A stretch of 64,000 nt of DNA from Rhodothermus profundi (GTDB lineage: Bacteria; Bacteroidota; Rhodothermia; Rhodothermales; Rhodothermaceae): NCBI RefSeq assembly GCF_900142415.1, contig NZ_FRAU01000004.1, positions 1-64,000 on the forward strand, written 5' to 3'. Position 1 is the stretch's first letter. Each line of letters starts with the position of its first letter. Below are positions 21,203 to 31,330 of this stretch, one piece after another. A program made the position numbers and the translations under genes. The notes beneath the pieces were generated by a model, which saw only the letters and a list, made by a program, of their open reading frames with translations, did not search any database and was not told the DNA's origin.

Positions 21203-21253
21203 CGGTGTAGCAGGTTTCAGTTACCCATCTGCAAGACGTCACCTGGCGAAATC

Positions 21254-21283
21254 AATATAGGCAGCCGGTTACACTGGTGTCAA
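21254..21283 (-). promoter_or_regulatory. sigma70-type promoter upstream of efp
   Basis: On the minus strand, TTGACA (21283-21278) is followed after 18 bases by TATATT (21259-21254), about 50 bp ahead of the efp ATG. Both boxes are at or near the classical consensus. It probably drives efp-accB-accC and perhaps the genes that follow to nadD. Confidence 0.6.
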
Positions 21284-21375
21284 TCAAGCTACCAGCCACC
21301 GCGGAGCAAACCGTTAAGGCAGGACTTCGTCTCCCGAATCATGGATATTTCACGCAAACTATCGCCTTTTCCTGC

Positions 21376-22176
21376 TCACCGGTATGGTTTCTCATGGCGG
21401 AGCACTGCCATCAAATCTTTGACCCCTACCGGACCATGTCGATACAGGAACGGCTCACCGTACGTAGCACCGACCTGGTAGCCATAAGTACGGGCGCGCG
21501 CTTCAATCCACTGGAAGAAAGCAGGATTGGACACGAACGTTTCTGGCTCGTCTTCCGCAGGTTCATATTCGGGATGATAAAACTGGGAGCGAAACGCGCG
21601 GAGCGCCTCGATGCGTTGGGACCACACCTCGGTTACGTCTACTACAAACGTAGGTTCAAAAGGCACCGCTTGCATGTAGTGGAGCACGTGGTGCGGGCGC
21701 CAGGGTTCTTGAGGCGTTCCGTCGGGCTCAAAGGTTTCGATGCGGCGCAGCCCTGCCAGAAATAAGGCAGACGCAGCCAGCCGGGCCGCCGCCCCATGAT
21801 CGGGATGGCGACATTCCGGCGCGTTGAGCAACACGAGGTGGGGCCGGTAGCGTCGAATCACCTGTACAACGGCCAGTCGCTGCATCCAGGTATCTTCCAG
21901 ACGTCCATCAGGCAGGCCTAAGTTTTCGCGCACGGACAGGCCGATAATGCGCCCCGCCTCTGCAGCTTCCTTCAGCCGGCCTTCTGGCGTGCCGCGCGAC
22001 CCCAACTCACCGCGCGTGAAATCCACAATACCTACCCGGTAGCCCTGACGGGCCAGCAAACACATAGTGCCGCCTGCGCACAGCTCTACGTCGTCGGGAT
22101 GAGCGGCCAGTGCCAGCACATCGAGCGGCCGACCGGGCTCCGCGTCCTCGATAAGCACTACTCGTCGCTCTTCCAT
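21376..22176 (-). CDS. bshB1: bacillithiol biosynthesis deacetylase BshB1
   Basis: A PIG-L/LmbE-family zinc deacetylase that removes acetyl from GlcNAc-malate in bacillithiol synthesis. I chose ATG 22176 (MEERRVVLIED), 16 bp after the leuS stop, giving 266 residues; the frame extends to 22356 but that part lies inside leuS and is not conserved in kind. The zinc motif AHPDDVE is near residue 27, followed by the family segments DFTRGELGSRGTPEGR, LGLPDG and CRHPDHGA, the last with the third zinc His. With bshC at 26451 the pathway is partly present; bshA is not in the window. Confidence 0.93.
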   Translation of the reverse strand: MEERRVVLIEDAEPGRPLDVLALAAHPDDVELCAGGTMCLLARQGYRVGIVDFTRGELGSRGTPEGRLKEAAEAGRIIGLSVRENLGLPDGRLEDTWMQRLAVVQVIRRYRPHLVLLNAPECRHPDHGAAARLAASALFLAGLRRIETFEPDGTPQEPWRPHHVLHYMQAVPFEPTFVVDVTEVWSQRIEALRAFRSQFYHPEYEPAEDEPETFVSNPAFFQWIEARARTYGYQVGATYGEPFLYRHGPVGVKDLMAVLRHEKPYR

Positions 22177-22192
22177 GGGCGTCTCAGGCCGG

Positions 22193-24913
22193 TTAGCCCA
22201 CAACAAAGTTGATAATACGCCCCGGCACGTAGATGGCCCGCCGAATGGTCTTTCCGTCAAGGTGGCGGGCAACGTTTGCATGCTGGCGAGCGATGGCCAG
22301 AGCGGTCTCCTTATCAGCTTCCGCGGGAATTCGAACCGTTGCCCGCACCTTGCCATTCACCTGCACGGCAATCTCTATCTCCTCCACTTTCAGATACGCC
22401 TCGTTTACTTCTGGCCATGGCTCATAGGCCAGCGACTGCGTATGGCCCAGCCGCTCCCAGAGCTCTTCTGCAATGTGCGGAGCAAACGGGCTGAGCATTA
22501 GCACGAAGGGTTCAGCCACAGCGCGCGGAAACGTATCCCAGCGGTTGGCTTCGTTGACAAATTCCATCATGGCCGCGATGGCCGTGTTGAAGCGCATCGC
22601 CTCAATATCGTCAGTCACCTTGCGAAGGGTCTGATGAAGTGCGCGAAGCTGCTCGCGCGTGGGTTCGGCTTCAACCACGCGCAGCGAACCATCCGTCTCG
22701 TTCACATACAGGCGCCAGACCCGGTTCAGGAACCGGTGAACCCCTTCTACCCCCCGCGTACTCCACGGTTTGACCTGTTCTAACGGCCCCATGAACATCT
22801 CATAGAGTCGAAGGGAATCCGCGCCGTACCGTTCAATCACCTCGTCGGGGTTGACCACATTGCCCCGACTCTTGCTCATCTTGTAGGCCCGAGCCTCCAG
22901 GCGAACTTCAGGATGCGTCTTGAGCACGAAAAATTCACCCTGCTTTTCAACTTCATCCTCTTTTAGCCGGACAGCTTCCAGCTTCGCACCGGTGCGTACG
23001 TCTACGCCATCCTCCACATGCTCGGCTGATACCCAGCGCCCCTGGGCGTCCCGGAAGGCCGTGTATTCCATCTCGCCCAGGATGAGCCCCTGATTGACCA
23101 GCTTCATAAAGGGCTCGGGGGTGGAAACCAATCCCAGGTCGTACAGCACTTTGTGCCAGAAACGCGCATAGAGCAGATGCAACACGGCATGCTCGGCCCC
23201 GCCCACATAAAGATCGACGGGCATCCAGTAGCGTTCTTTTTCCGGATCCACAAAGCGCTCGTCGTTGTGCGGATCAATATAGCGCAGGTAGTACCAGCAG
23301 GAGCCTGCCCACTGGGGCATGGTATTCGTCTCTCGATGGAACCGCTTGATTTCCACACCGGGCGGAGGCTCCACCCCGGGCTTAAGGAGCCGCACGGTTC
23401 CTTCAGGCGTTACCCAGCCCTGGACGCGCACCCAGTCGACAGCGCGGGCCAGGGGCGGCTGGGGTTCTGCTTCCGGATCTGGTGCTGGCTGTGGCCGGAA
23501 GTCCTCCAGATCCGGCAGTTCAACGGGCAACTCGGACTCGTCCAGGGGATAGGTACGACCCGTTCGACGGCCTTCTTCATCTACTTCGTGCACGATCGGG
23601 AAGGGTTCACCCCAGTAGCGTTGGCGGCTGAAGAGCCAGTCGCGCAGCCGGTACTGCACGGAGCGCTTCCCCCACCCTTTACGTTCTAACCATTCAACGA
23701 TGACGCGCTTGGCTGCTTCATTGTCAAGTCCGTTGAGCGATACCTCCTCATTAGCGGAGTTGACGTGGGGACCATCACCTTCAAATGCCCCTTCTTCCAG
23801 GTTGCCCCCCTGCACAACCTCCACGATAGGCAACTTGTACTTGCGGGCGAACTCCCAGTCGCGCTGGTCATGGCCAGGCACGGCCATAATAGCGCCGGTG
23901 CCATAATGCCCCAGTACGTAATCGGCAATCCAGATCGGAATTCGCTGCCCTGTGGCGGGATTGATGGCATACCCTCCGGTGAACACCCCAGTTTTTTCGC
24001 GGGCCAGCTCTGTGCGTTCCAGATCCGACTTCTGCTGCGCTTGCTGCCGGTAAGCTTCCACTTCGGCCCGATGCGCCTCCGTTGTTATCTGATCCACCAG
24101 CGGATGCTCAGGGGCCAGCACCATGTAGGTAGCCCCAAAGAGCGTATCGGGCCGCGTGGTAAAGACGCGAATGCGGGCCTCCAGCCCTACCACCGGAAAC
24201 TCAATCTCCGCTCCTTCCGACCGCCCGATCCAGTTGCGCTGCATTTCTTTAATGCTCTCGGGCCAGTCGAGCAGCTTCAGATCTTCCAGGAGCCGATCTG
24301 CATAGGCGGTGATGCGCAGCATCCACTGGCGCATGGGCCGGCGATATACAGGATGCCCCCCTCGCTCCGATCTGCCATCGATCACCTCTTCATTGGCCAG
24401 CACCGTGCCAAGCGCCGGGCACCAGTTGACCGGTACCTCTGCCTCGTAGGCCAGCCCCTTTTTGTAAAGCTGCAGAAAAATCCACTGGGTCCACTTGTAA
24501 TAGCGAGGATCGGTCGTATTGATTTCGCGATCCCAATCGTACGAAAAACCCAGGCTTTTAAGCTGGGCGCGAAAGCGCGCGATGTTGCGTTCGGTCGTTA
24601 TGCGCGGATGCGTATTGGTTTCAATCGCGTACTGCTCGGCCGGCAACCCGAAGGCATCCCATCCCATCGGGTGAAGCACGTTGTAGCCTTTCATGCGCCG
24701 GTAGCGGGCCATGATATCGGTGGCCGTGTAGCCTTCGGGATGCCCTACGTGCAATCCTGCCCCACTGGGGTAGGGAAACATGTCGAGCACGTAGTACTTA
24801 GGCTTGCTCGGATCAAAGCCAGGTTCACCCGGTCCCGGCGTCCGAAATGTCTTGTGCTCGTCCCAGTAGCGCTGCCACTTCTTTTCTATGGCGCGAAAAG
24901 GGTATCCGGCCAT
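22193..24913 (-). CDS. leuS: leucyl-tRNA synthetase
   Basis: Class Ia aminoacyl-tRNA synthetase charging tRNA-Leu. The 906 residues include the HIGH-type motif HVGH (55-58), a CP1 editing domain with [12 protein letters not shown] (252-263) and [16 protein letters not shown] (337-352), and KMSKS (678-682), then the anticodon-binding and C-terminal domains. An insert around 440-530 (Pro/Glu-rich, [10 protein letters not shown]) precedes the catalytic core continuation. It is followed after 16 bp by bshB1 and is probably cotranscribed with it. Confidence 0.97.
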   Translation of the reverse strand: MAGYPFRAIEKKWQRYWDEHKTFRTPGPGEPGFDPSKPKYYVLDMFPYPSGAGLHVGHPEGYTATDIMARYRRMKGYNVLHPMGWDAFGLPAEQYAIETNTHPRITTERNIARFRAQLKSLGFSYDWDREINTTDPRYYKWTQWIFLQLYKKGLAYEAEVPVNWCPALGTVLANEEVIDGRSERGGHPVYRRPMRQWMLRITAYADRLLEDLKLLDWPESIKEMQRNWIGRSEGAEIEFPVVGLEARIRVFTTRPDTLFGATYMVLAPEHPLVDQITTEAHRAEVEAYRQQAQQKSDLERTELAREKTGVFTGGYAINPATGQRIPIWIADYVLGHYGTGAIMAVPGHDQRDWEFARKYKLPIVEVVQGGNLEEGAFEGDGPHVNSANEEVSLNGLDNEAAKRVIVEWLERKGWGKRSVQYRLRDWLFSRQRYWGEPFPIVHEVDEEGRRTGRTYPLDESELPVELPDLEDFRPQPAPDPEAEPQPPLARAVDWVRVQGWVTPEGTVRLLKPGVEPPPGVEIKRFHRETNTMPQWAGSCWYYLRYIDPHNDERFVDPEKERYWMPVDLYVGGAEHAVLHLLYARFWHKVLYDLGLVSTPEPFMKLVNQGLILGEMEYTAFRDAQGRWVSAEHVEDGVDVRTGAKLEAVRLKEDEVEKQGEFFVLKTHPEVRLEARAYKMSKSRGNVVNPDEVIERYGADSLRLYEMFMGPLEQVKPWSTRGVEGVHRFLNRVWRLYVNETDGSLRVVEAEPTREQLRALHQTLRKVTDDIEAMRFNTAIAAMMEFVNEANRWDTFPRAVAEPFVLMLSPFAPHIAEELWERLGHTQSLAYEPWPEVNEAYLKVEEIEIAVQVNGKVRATVRIPAEADKETALAIARQHANVARHLDGKTIRRAIYVPGRIINFVVG

Positions 24914-24992
24914 GGCCTATGCTCACTTGCGCTTTTTGAAGTAGGGGCAATAATACGCCATGAATCGAGAGATTGTTTGTAAGGAAAACGCA

Positions 24993-25017
24993 CAAAAAAG
25001 GCCCCGTCCGGGGCCTT
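24993..25017 (-). terminator. rho-independent terminator of the PorT-like gene
   Basis: AAGGCCCC (24998-25005) and GGGGCCTT (25010-25017) form an 8-bp GC-rich stem with a 4-nt loop. On the minus strand it is followed directly by a T-run (24999-24994), placing it 40 bp past the stop of the gene ending at 25057. Confidence 0.85.
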
Positions 25018-25056
25018 CTGCGTGATTGTCTGCGCTATGATGCACCGCGCTGTCTT

Positions 25057-25665
25057 TTACCGGAAGGCTACGCCCAGCGTCAGGGAAAAGCTCCGGTTCT
25101 TTACATCATCAGCCCGTGGACCGCTGTGGTCAATCTTTGTAAGTCCCAGATAGTAACGTCCGGCGATAAACACTTCCTGCATGAGCCCGCGCTGCACCGG
25201 AAGCCCTACCTCCAGACCACCTACGCCACCCACATCAAACGCCTGAAAGAACATGTCGGCATCTTCCCCTTCCACTTCGGTGTTGAGGCGCACCGAAAAC
25301 TGCGGTCCCAGAAGCAGGCGAACCCGACCGGTTCCAGGAGCCACCTGCAGCAGGAGGGGCAGGCTGGTATAGGTAATGCGGACGCTGGCTCCATCGGGAG
25401 CGAACGGGGCACCGGCTAATTGCTTACCACCTTTCATTTCATACCAGAACTCAGGCCGAATCGCCAGCCAGTTCGCCAGCGGGTAGCTCAGAAACACACC
25501 GGCCGAAAAACCTGCTCGATAAGCAGCACGGCCCAGGTCTTTCCCGGAAAAGGTGGCCTGCACCCACCCGGCTGCGAATCCAACGGTCGGCGCAGGCTGC
25601 GCGTAAAGGGAGGGGATCCCAACGAAGGCCATCCACAGGCTCAGCATCCATAGACGGTTCCGCAT
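25057..25665 (-). CDS. outer membrane beta-barrel protein, PorT-like
   Basis: A 202-residue exported protein with a clean signal peptide (cleavage probably after SLYAQ, near residue 23). The remainder alternates hydrophobic and polar residues and ends in an aromatic-rich strand (SFSLTLGVAFR), the pattern of an 8-stranded outer membrane barrel of the PorT/OmpW-like type common in Bacteroidota. The ligand or role cannot be told. It is transcribed alone, with a terminator at 24993-25017. PorT proper is linked to type IX secretion, but this fold is shared by many unrelated barrels. Confidence 0.8.
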   Translation of the reverse strand: MRNRLWMLSLWMAFVGIPSLYAQPAPTVGFAAGWVQATFSGKDLGRAAYRAGFSAGVFLSYPLANWLAIRPEFWYEMKGGKQLAGAPFAPDGASVRITYTSLPLLLQVAPGTGRVRLLLGPQFSVRLNTEVEGEDADMFFQAFDVGGVGGLEVGLPVQRGLMQEVFIAGRYYLGLTKIDHSGPRADDVKNRSFSLTLGVAFR

Positions 25666-25755
25666 GGCTGCACCAGGGTTGGTGAAGCACTGAATAATCG
25701 CCGGATTGATCGACCAAGCGATTGGAAGCGTTTCCGAGAGGTTTTAACGGAATTG

Positions 25756-26448
25756 TTAAAATGCAGCGCGTGCCGCCATCCACTGCGCAAAGCGGGCAAT
25801 TTCTTGCGCCAAACGTTGCTTCAGCGGAACCAGGCGCGGTTCGTCATGCTGCTGAGCCAGCTCAAGCAGGGCCTGGTGGAAGCGCAGTTGGGCTTCCGGT
25901 CCGGCGCTGAGTGCACGCCGGCCGGGTCCTTCGGTGAACACGTCCATGCCGGCCTGCAGGCTCTGGTTGATAGTCCACAGGTTATGTAGTTTATCGGCCA
26001 GACTGATAGCGACAGCGGCCGGCGTTGCCGTTCGCAGGTGGGCCAGATAGTCAGCCTTGCGGGCTTCCCAGCTTCGCAAGCGGCCCTGGGCATCAAACTT
26101 TTGCTCGGTCACATCACGCACCAGGCGCGCTACGGCCTCCCCCATACGCTCCCGCAGCACGTCATAGCGGAGTTGCTGGCCATATCGGTTTGCGTCTTCC
26201 AGGGCATCGTGCAGGAAGGCAGCAGCTACCGTTACATCGTCCCATCCTGCCCGGTCCACCAGCAGCGCAACGGCAGTCAGATGCGCCATAACCGGCACGG
26301 GTACCAGATCCTCTGGGTCAGGTGCAGGCATAAGCGGTGGCCGCCACTGGCTTTTTCGGTAGGTGCCATCATGCCAGCGTGCGGCCAATTCAATAGCCTG
26401 CTCTACCAGGGGGCTGAACAATACGCGGTCGACGCTTTTGTCTGCCAT
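25756..26448 (-). CDS. HD-domain hydrolase, RelA/SpoT-hydrolase-like (candidate small alarmone hydrolase)
   Basis: A 230-residue soluble HD-domain protein. Its motifs follow the (p)ppGpp hydrolase half of Rel/SpoT: H26 in ARWHDGTYRKS, H56 in MAHLTAVA, H80-D81 in FLHDALED with E84-D85, and D152 in SLADKLHNL. No synthetase, TGS or ACT domain follows, so it would be a stand-alone hydrolase like MESH1/SAH enzymes. Substrate is inferred from motifs; another nucleotide pyrophosphate is possible. It begins 2 bp after bshC and is surely cotranscribed with it. Confidence 0.8.
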   Translation of the reverse strand: MADKSVDRVLFSPLVEQAIELAARWHDGTYRKSQWRPPLMPAPDPEDLVPVPVMAHLTAVALLVDRAGWDDVTVAAAFLHDALEDANRYGQQLRYDVLRERMGEAVARLVRDVTEQKFDAQGRLRSWEARKADYLAHLRTATPAAVAISLADKLHNLWTINQSLQAGMDVFTEGPGRRALSAGPEAQLRFHQALLELAQQHDEPRLVPLKQRLAQEIARFAQWMAARAAF

Positions 26449-26450
26449 GC

Positions 26451-28094
26451 CTACAGATAGACCACCTGCAAGGCCGAAGTATCCAGCGAAAGTACCTGGA
26501 GCAAACGCGGTACCAGTGCGGGTCCGTATTTGTTTAAAAAGTACACAGGGGCAAGCACGCGCTCCTGGAGCATTCCATTAGGAAAGAGGCTGTTTCGCGC
26601 GCGTTCCAGTTGATTCCGAAGCGTCGCTTCTCGGCGTTTTTCTGCCTTTAGCACGCGCGCCCAGAATCGATCCAATTCATGCTCCAGGCCTGTTGTCCAG
26701 GCTTCCGTGGCCGGTCCAAGTGATGGATCTACCCGCTCAACAAGTGGCCGAAGGCGCGCGCCCATTGCTCGAAGCTGTTGCCGGGCTTCCTTAAAGGCTG
26801 CTTCCAGCTCCCCATCAAGCTGAGCCCGCACCAACTGGTGAAAGAGCCGGTCCGGATCCTCCTGCAGAGCTTCCGGGCGCATGTGGTAGCGCTGGAGCCA
26901 TCGGGCAATGCGGGGTTCTACTAGCAACAGCAGGGCGCGTGGATACACAAGCGGCATTGGCAATCCAGCCCACTCGTACAGCGGTTTGAGCTGGGCCCAG
27001 TACGCGATTTCGGCCGGACCTGCCACGTAAGCGAGCGTGGGTAACAGCCAGTCCTGGTAAAGCGGACGCAACAATACCCCCGGACTGAAACGCTCCGGCG
27101 CTCTGGCAAGCAGTTGCAGGGCCTCGGTGCGGGAAAGGCCCCGTCCTTCTCCGCGCAGCCGGAACCCGTCGGGTGTAGCGTCAAGTGGGATGCGGCGATG
27201 ATCGTCTAGAAGAAACAACTGAACAGGTCGCGCCTGCACCTGCACGTGATAGGAAGCGGCCAGCTTCTGGCTTACCGATTCAAGCTGCGCATAGGCGCTT
27301 TCCCAGTCGGTCAGCTCCTTTTCGAAGAGTGGTTGTGCCAATGCCTTCAGGCGGGGATCGTCCGGGTCAATAAACACCAGCCCGAGGTCTTGCGGTACCC
27401 ATTGTTTCAACAGGCGCGCAAAAGCATCGAGCAAAGAAACGCCTGGCCGGTAGGTTTCGCGAAGCAGTTGCAGAAGGGGCGCCTGATAGGTAGTAGGCGG
27501 CAATAGCTCAGCCAGTGTGTCCAGCAGCGTTTGGATTGTCTCAGGTAGTAAAAGACGGCCTACAGGTCCTGCATAGGATGCATCCGGCCGCTCCAGCCGA
27601 AGCGTGACGGGCTCGCTCCCCTTGAGCACCGTGAGAGCTGCCACTTCTTCATAGTCATGATCTTCTCCGGCCAACCAGAAGACAGGTACCACAGGACGCC
27701 CCAGCTCACTGGTCAGCCTGCGGGCCAGCTTTCCCAGCGTCAATGCTTTGTACAGCGTAAAGAGCGGTCCTCCCAGCAGACCTACTTGCTGCCCGGCAAC
27801 GACCGCTACACTGTTCGGCTCACGTAATGCGTCAATGTGCTGCTGCGTGGCCTCGTCCAGTCCCCACCGGGCATTCTGCTCCTGTAATACCTGTACCAGG
27901 GTGCTTCTATCCCGCGGATGGTTTGCAACGCGCTCTGCTAGCTGGCGGTGCCTTGCAGGATCGCGGTAGTCGCCGCTATAAAACGTCGCCAGCGATTCGT
28001 ATTCTGTAGCATACGTGATGAACAGTGACGTAAGGCTTCGGAGAGCCTTTAGAGGGACCCGCTCGCTTTGCAAAGCTTGAAGATTGGTCTCCAT
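26451..28094 (-). CDS. bshC: putative cysteine ligase BshC (bacillithiol synthesis)
   Basis: BshC is the enzyme credited with adding cysteine to GlcN-malate, the last step of bacillithiol synthesis. The 547 residues match the family length, and the family stretches VAVVAGQQVGLLGGPLFTLYK, FWLAGEDHDYEE and YVAGPAEIAYWAQL are present. The C-terminal half contains the expected coiled-coil (about 430-510). It is followed by the HD hydrolase gene 2 bp later. bshB1 is 4 kb away in the same direction. Confidence 0.95.
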   Translation of the reverse strand: METNLQALQSERVPLKALRSLTSLFITYATEYESLATFYSGDYRDPARHRQLAERVANHPRDRSTLVQVLQEQNARWGLDEATQQHIDALREPNSVAVVAGQQVGLLGGPLFTLYKALTLGKLARRLTSELGRPVVPVFWLAGEDHDYEEVAALTVLKGSEPVTLRLERPDASYAGPVGRLLLPETIQTLLDTLAELLPPTTYQAPLLQLLRETYRPGVSLLDAFARLLKQWVPQDLGLVFIDPDDPRLKALAQPLFEKELTDWESAYAQLESVSQKLAASYHVQVQARPVQLFLLDDHRRIPLDATPDGFRLRGEGRGLSRTEALQLLARAPERFSPGVLLRPLYQDWLLPTLAYVAGPAEIAYWAQLKPLYEWAGLPMPLVYPRALLLLVEPRIARWLQRYHMRPEALQEDPDRLFHQLVRAQLDGELEAAFKEARQQLRAMGARLRPLVERVDPSLGPATEAWTTGLEHELDRFWARVLKAEKRREATLRNQLERARNSLFPNGMLQERVLAPVYFLNKYGPALVPRLLQVLSLDTSALQVVYL

Positions 28095-28111
28095 AGGTAG
28101 TGGTTCTCTGT

Positions 28112-28158
28112 CAAAGAAAAAAGCGAAGCTTTACGGCAGCCGACCGGAAAGCTTCGCT
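28112..28158 (-). terminator. terminator of the hisD-hisC-bfn operon
   Basis: AGCGAAGCTTT (28122-28132) pairs perfectly with AAAGCTTCGCT (28148-28158) around a 15-nt loop, and on the minus strand a T-rich tract (28121-28112) follows. It lies 31 bp beyond the bfn stop codon. Confidence 0.85.
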
Positions 28159-28189
28159 CCTGTGCACCCCCTAAACACGTGCGGGCGTA

Positions 28190-28780
28190 TCAGTTCTGCC
28201 CCTGTTCTTTTTTCAGGCGGGCGATCTCGTCGCGCAACTGGGCAGCGCGTTCGTAATCCTCCTCCTCAATAGCCTTTTCCAGCATGCGTTGCAGGCGTTC
28301 CAGGCGTGACATCGAGGCTTCCTGCGGTTCTTCTTCCACCGACTCACTGCTTAACGGGAAGCCCGTTCCTTCTTCGGTAGGAATGCCCGCTTCCTCCATG
28401 ACAGCCGGTGCCACGAAGATGGGCGCATCTACCCGCACGGCCAGTGCCACCGCATCGCTCGGGCGCGCATCCAGTTGCCGCTCCCGACCGTTATGCACGA
28501 AGCGAATCTTGGCGTAGAACGTCCCATCACGCAGCTCATCAATCACCACACTGAGCACTTCGGCGCCAACGGCCTCAAACAGGTCGCGCAACAGGTCGTG
28601 CGTCATGGGACGCGGTGGCTGAATCTTTTCAAGTTCCAGCGCGATGGCCTGGGCCTCGAAGGCACCGATGATGATGGGCAGCCGGCGATTGCCTTCGATT
28701 TCGCCTAAGACCAGCGCATACGCGCCTCCACTCGTAGGACTGGTTGAGAGCCCGACAATATCAACCTGGATCAATTCCAT
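28190..28780 (-). CDS. bifunctional nuclease family protein (DUF151) with UVR motif
   Basis: A 196-residue protein: DUF151/bifunctional nuclease domain at about residues 1-135 (MELIQVDIVGLS, LPIIIGAFEAQAIA, LDARPSDAVALAVR) and a C-terminal UvrB/UvrC-type motif (MLEKAIEEEDYERAAQLRDEI). Members of this family show DNase and RNase activity in vitro in plants and mycobacteria; the bacterial role is unclear. I chose ATG 28780 over the open frame to 28849 because conservation begins there and the longer frame abuts hisC. It follows hisC by 69 bp and a terminator follows. Confidence 0.9.
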   Translation of the reverse strand: MELIQVDIVGLSTSPTSGGAYALVLGEIEGNRRLPIIIGAFEAQAIALELEKIQPPRPMTHDLLRDLFEAVGAEVLSVVIDELRDGTFYAKIRFVHNGRERQLDARPSDAVALAVRVDAPIFVAPAVMEEAGIPTEEGTGFPLSSESVEEEPQEASMSRLERLQRMLEKAIEEEDYERAAQLRDEIARLKKEQGQN

Positions 28781-28849
28781 CGCGCACGCGCAAACGGTTA
28801 GGTGTCGAACAACCTGCTTCCCAAGGGCCTCCGGCTGCGCGACCTGCAC

Positions 28850-29959
28850 CTACGGGGTCTCGTCACCGGCAAGCGCCTTCTTCAACGCGACCACAAAAGC
28901 CCGGTTCTCCTCTGCCCGTCCTGCGTTTACCCGCACATACCCGCGCAGCTCGGGGTAGCCGCTCATGTTACGAATCAAGATTCCTTTTTTCGCCAGACGA
29001 GCAAGGAGCACATCGGGTTCCAACGGCGTCCGAAAGATTACAAAGTTCGCCTGTGATGGTCTGGGCTCGACGTCTGGCAGCGCGGCCAGTTCCCGATAGA
29101 GCCATTGCACGCCTGCTTTAATTTCAGCAATGCGCGCTTGCACCAGTTCAGGATGGCGGAGCAGGGTCAATGCTACCGTTTCAGCGAGTCTATCTACCAT
29201 GAAAGGAATACGGGCTTTATAGAGCTCCTGCACAACAGCCGGATGGCCGACCAGATAGCCCAACCGTAGTCCAGCCAGCCCAAATGCTTTAGAAAAAGTG
29301 CGCAGCAGCAGAACCCTCGGGTAGCGATCCAGCAAAGGGCGGGCGCCTACGCCGTCGGCAAATTCCACATAAGCTTCATCGATCAGCACCAGTCCCGGCG
29401 CGGCCGCTACCACCGCCTCTATGTCCCGGGGATCCATAGCAAGTCCGGTTGGATTATTGGGCGAGGTCAGGATGACCAGAGCCGGTCGGTGTTGCGCAAT
29501 AGCCTGCAGCAGTCCGGCAACGTCAAACTGCAGGTCCGGGCCCGGCGCCACTGCGTGAATGCGTCCGCCGTGCAGCCGCACTATCATTTCATAGAGTGAA
29601 AACATAGGCCGGGGCATTACCACCGGCGTTCCGTCGTCAATGACGGCAAGCCCCACCGTAAAGGCCAGCTCGTTTGAGCCATTGCCTACGATAATGCCTT
29701 CCGGAGGCCAATCTATGTACTCGGCAAGCGCTCGGCGGAGGCGTTCTGGGTGCTCCGCGGGGTACCGGTTGAACGGCAACGCAAAGAACGCTTCCAGTAG
29801 CTCCCGTTTGAGCGGCTCCGGCAAATCCCAGGGGCTTTCGTTCTGATTCAGTTTGATGGGGGCCTCAGGCGGCGTACCGACCACGTACGGTTTACCCTGG
29901 CGCACAGCCGGTCGGATAGCGGCCAGGGCCTGTTCCAGAGCGTCAGCTACCGAAATCAT
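28850..29959 (-). CDS. hisC: histidinol-phosphate aminotransferase
   Basis: A PLP-dependent fold type I aminotransferase converting imidazole-acetol phosphate to histidinol phosphate. The 369 residues contain N169 in SPNNPTG, D194 and Y197 in DEAY, the Schiff-base lysine K224 in TFSKAFGLAG, and the phosphate-binding Arg in LRLGYL. The gene directly follows hisD (16 bp), which supports the histidine assignment over a generic aspartate-family aminotransferase. Confidence 0.95.
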   Translation of the reverse strand: MISVADALEQALAAIRPAVRQGKPYVVGTPPEAPIKLNQNESPWDLPEPLKRELLEAFFALPFNRYPAEHPERLRRALAEYIDWPPEGIIVGNGSNELAFTVGLAVIDDGTPVVMPRPMFSLYEMIVRLHGGRIHAVAPGPDLQFDVAGLLQAIAQHRPALVILTSPNNPTGLAMDPRDIEAVVAAAPGLVLIDEAYVEFADGVGARPLLDRYPRVLLLRTFSKAFGLAGLRLGYLVGHPAVVQELYKARIPFMVDRLAETVALTLLRHPELVQARIAEIKAGVQWLYRELAALPDVEPRPSQANFVIFRTPLEPDVLLARLAKKGILIRNMSGYPELRGYVRVNAGRAEENRAFVVALKKALAGDETP

Positions 29960-29975
29960 CCACAGCCTTTCGGTT

Positions 29976-31307
29976 TTACTCAGAGGAACGCACCATGGAA
30001 CCTAGTTCTTGTTCCACCAGACGCGCCAGTCGAACGGCTACAGCCTGGGCATGAGCGGGCAGTTCTTCGGCCTCGGCAAAGCGCATGATGCGTGGGCCGG
30101 TCTGCTGCAGCCGCTCTGCCGTATAGGCAATGATCGACTGGCTGCGCACGAAGTCGTCAACGCTCAGCGCTGAAGCGTAGCGGGCCGTGCCTCCAGTAGG
30201 CAACACGTGATTGGGGCCCGCAAAGTAGTCGCCTACCGGTTCGGTGGAGAAAGGCCCCAGGAAAATAGCGCCAGCATGGCGAATGTGCGGCAGCGCTGCC
30301 CAGGGATCACGCACCATCAGTTCCAGATGCTCCGGGGCCAGCTCGTTCACCACGGCATATGCTTCGCGCATTGAGGGCGTTACGATGCAGGCGCCATAGC
30401 GCGCCAGCGAGGCCTCCAGGATGGCTCGGCGAGGGGCCGTGGCCACCATGCGCTGCACCTGTGCGCGAACCGCTTCGGCCAGGAGCGTATGAGGCGTAAC
30501 CAGTACAGCCGAGGCCCGCTCATCATGCTCGGCCTGCGAAAGCAGATCAGCGGCGACAAACTCCGGATCAGCCGTATCATCTGCCAGCACAACAATCTCA
30601 CTGGGACCGGCCACGGCATCAATGTCTACGCGGCCGAAAACCATTTTTTTGGCCAATGCGACGTATACATTTCCCGGTCCAACGATTTTATCGACCGACG
30701 GGATTGTCTCAGTCCCGAAAGCCAGGGCTGCAATCGCCTGGGCTCCTCCCACGGCATATACGTGACGAATGCCCAGGAAATAGGCCGTAGCGAGCACAAG
30801 GGGATGGGGGCGTCCGGAAGGGCCTGGCGGCGACACCAGGTGGAGCTCAGGCACGCCGGCTACCTGCGCCGGAATGGCATTCATCAACAAGCTGGACGGG
30901 TAGCAGGCGCGCCCACCGGGCACATAGAGTCCTACCCGCTCCAGCGGCACGATGCGCTGCCCCAGCACCACCCCGTCCTCCTCTTCGACAAACCACGAGG
31001 TGCGGCGTTGCCGTTCATGGAAACGGCGAATGTTATCGGCGGCCTCGGCCATGATAGCTTTGAGGTCCGCATCCATGGCTGCAAAGGCGGCTGCCAGCTC
31101 CTCCTCCGACACTCGCAGTGCCGCAGGCCGCACGCCATCAAACTGCTCTGTCAGCTCCAGCAGCGCAGCATCGCCCCGTTGCTGCACCTGGTGCAGGATT
31201 TCCTGCACTGCTGACTCAATTTCCGGATCGAACAGACTACCACGTCTCCAGAGCGCAGCAAGACGCTCCTCCCGCTTTTCATAAGAAACAATGGGAAGCA
31301 GCTCCAT
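29976..31307 (-). CDS. hisD: histidinol dehydrogenase
   Basis: A zinc-dependent dehydrogenase that oxidises histidinol to histidine in two NAD-linked steps. The chosen start is ATG 31307 (MELLPIVSY), 443 residues; the frame is open to 31370 but that extension would cross a perfect bidirectional terminator (31331-31359). Features include GPGNVYVALAKK, AGPSEIVVLAD, DLLSQAEHDERA with the zinc/catalytic His region, and NELAPEHLEL. It starts an operon hisD-hisC-bfn; the rest of the his pathway is elsewhere. Confidence 0.96.
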   Translation of the reverse strand: MELLPIVSYEKREERLAALWRRGSLFDPEIESAVQEILHQVQQRGDAALLELTEQFDGVRPAALRVSEEELAAAFAAMDADLKAIMAEAADNIRRFHERQRRTSWFVEEEDGVVLGQRIVPLERVGLYVPGGRACYPSSLLMNAIPAQVAGVPELHLVSPPGPSGRPHPLVLATAYFLGIRHVYAVGGAQAIAALAFGTETIPSVDKIVGPGNVYVALAKKMVFGRVDIDAVAGPSEIVVLADDTADPEFVAADLLSQAEHDERASAVLVTPHTLLAEAVRAQVQRMVATAPRRAILEASLARYGACIVTPSMREAYAVVNELAPEHLELMVRDPWAALPHIRHAGAIFLGPFSTEPVGDYFAGPNHVLPTGGTARYASALSVDDFVRSQSIIAYTAERLQQTGPRIMRFAEAEELPAHAQAVAVRLARLVEQELGSMVRSSE

Positions 31308-31330
31308 AGCCTCCAGCAACTTGCTACAAA

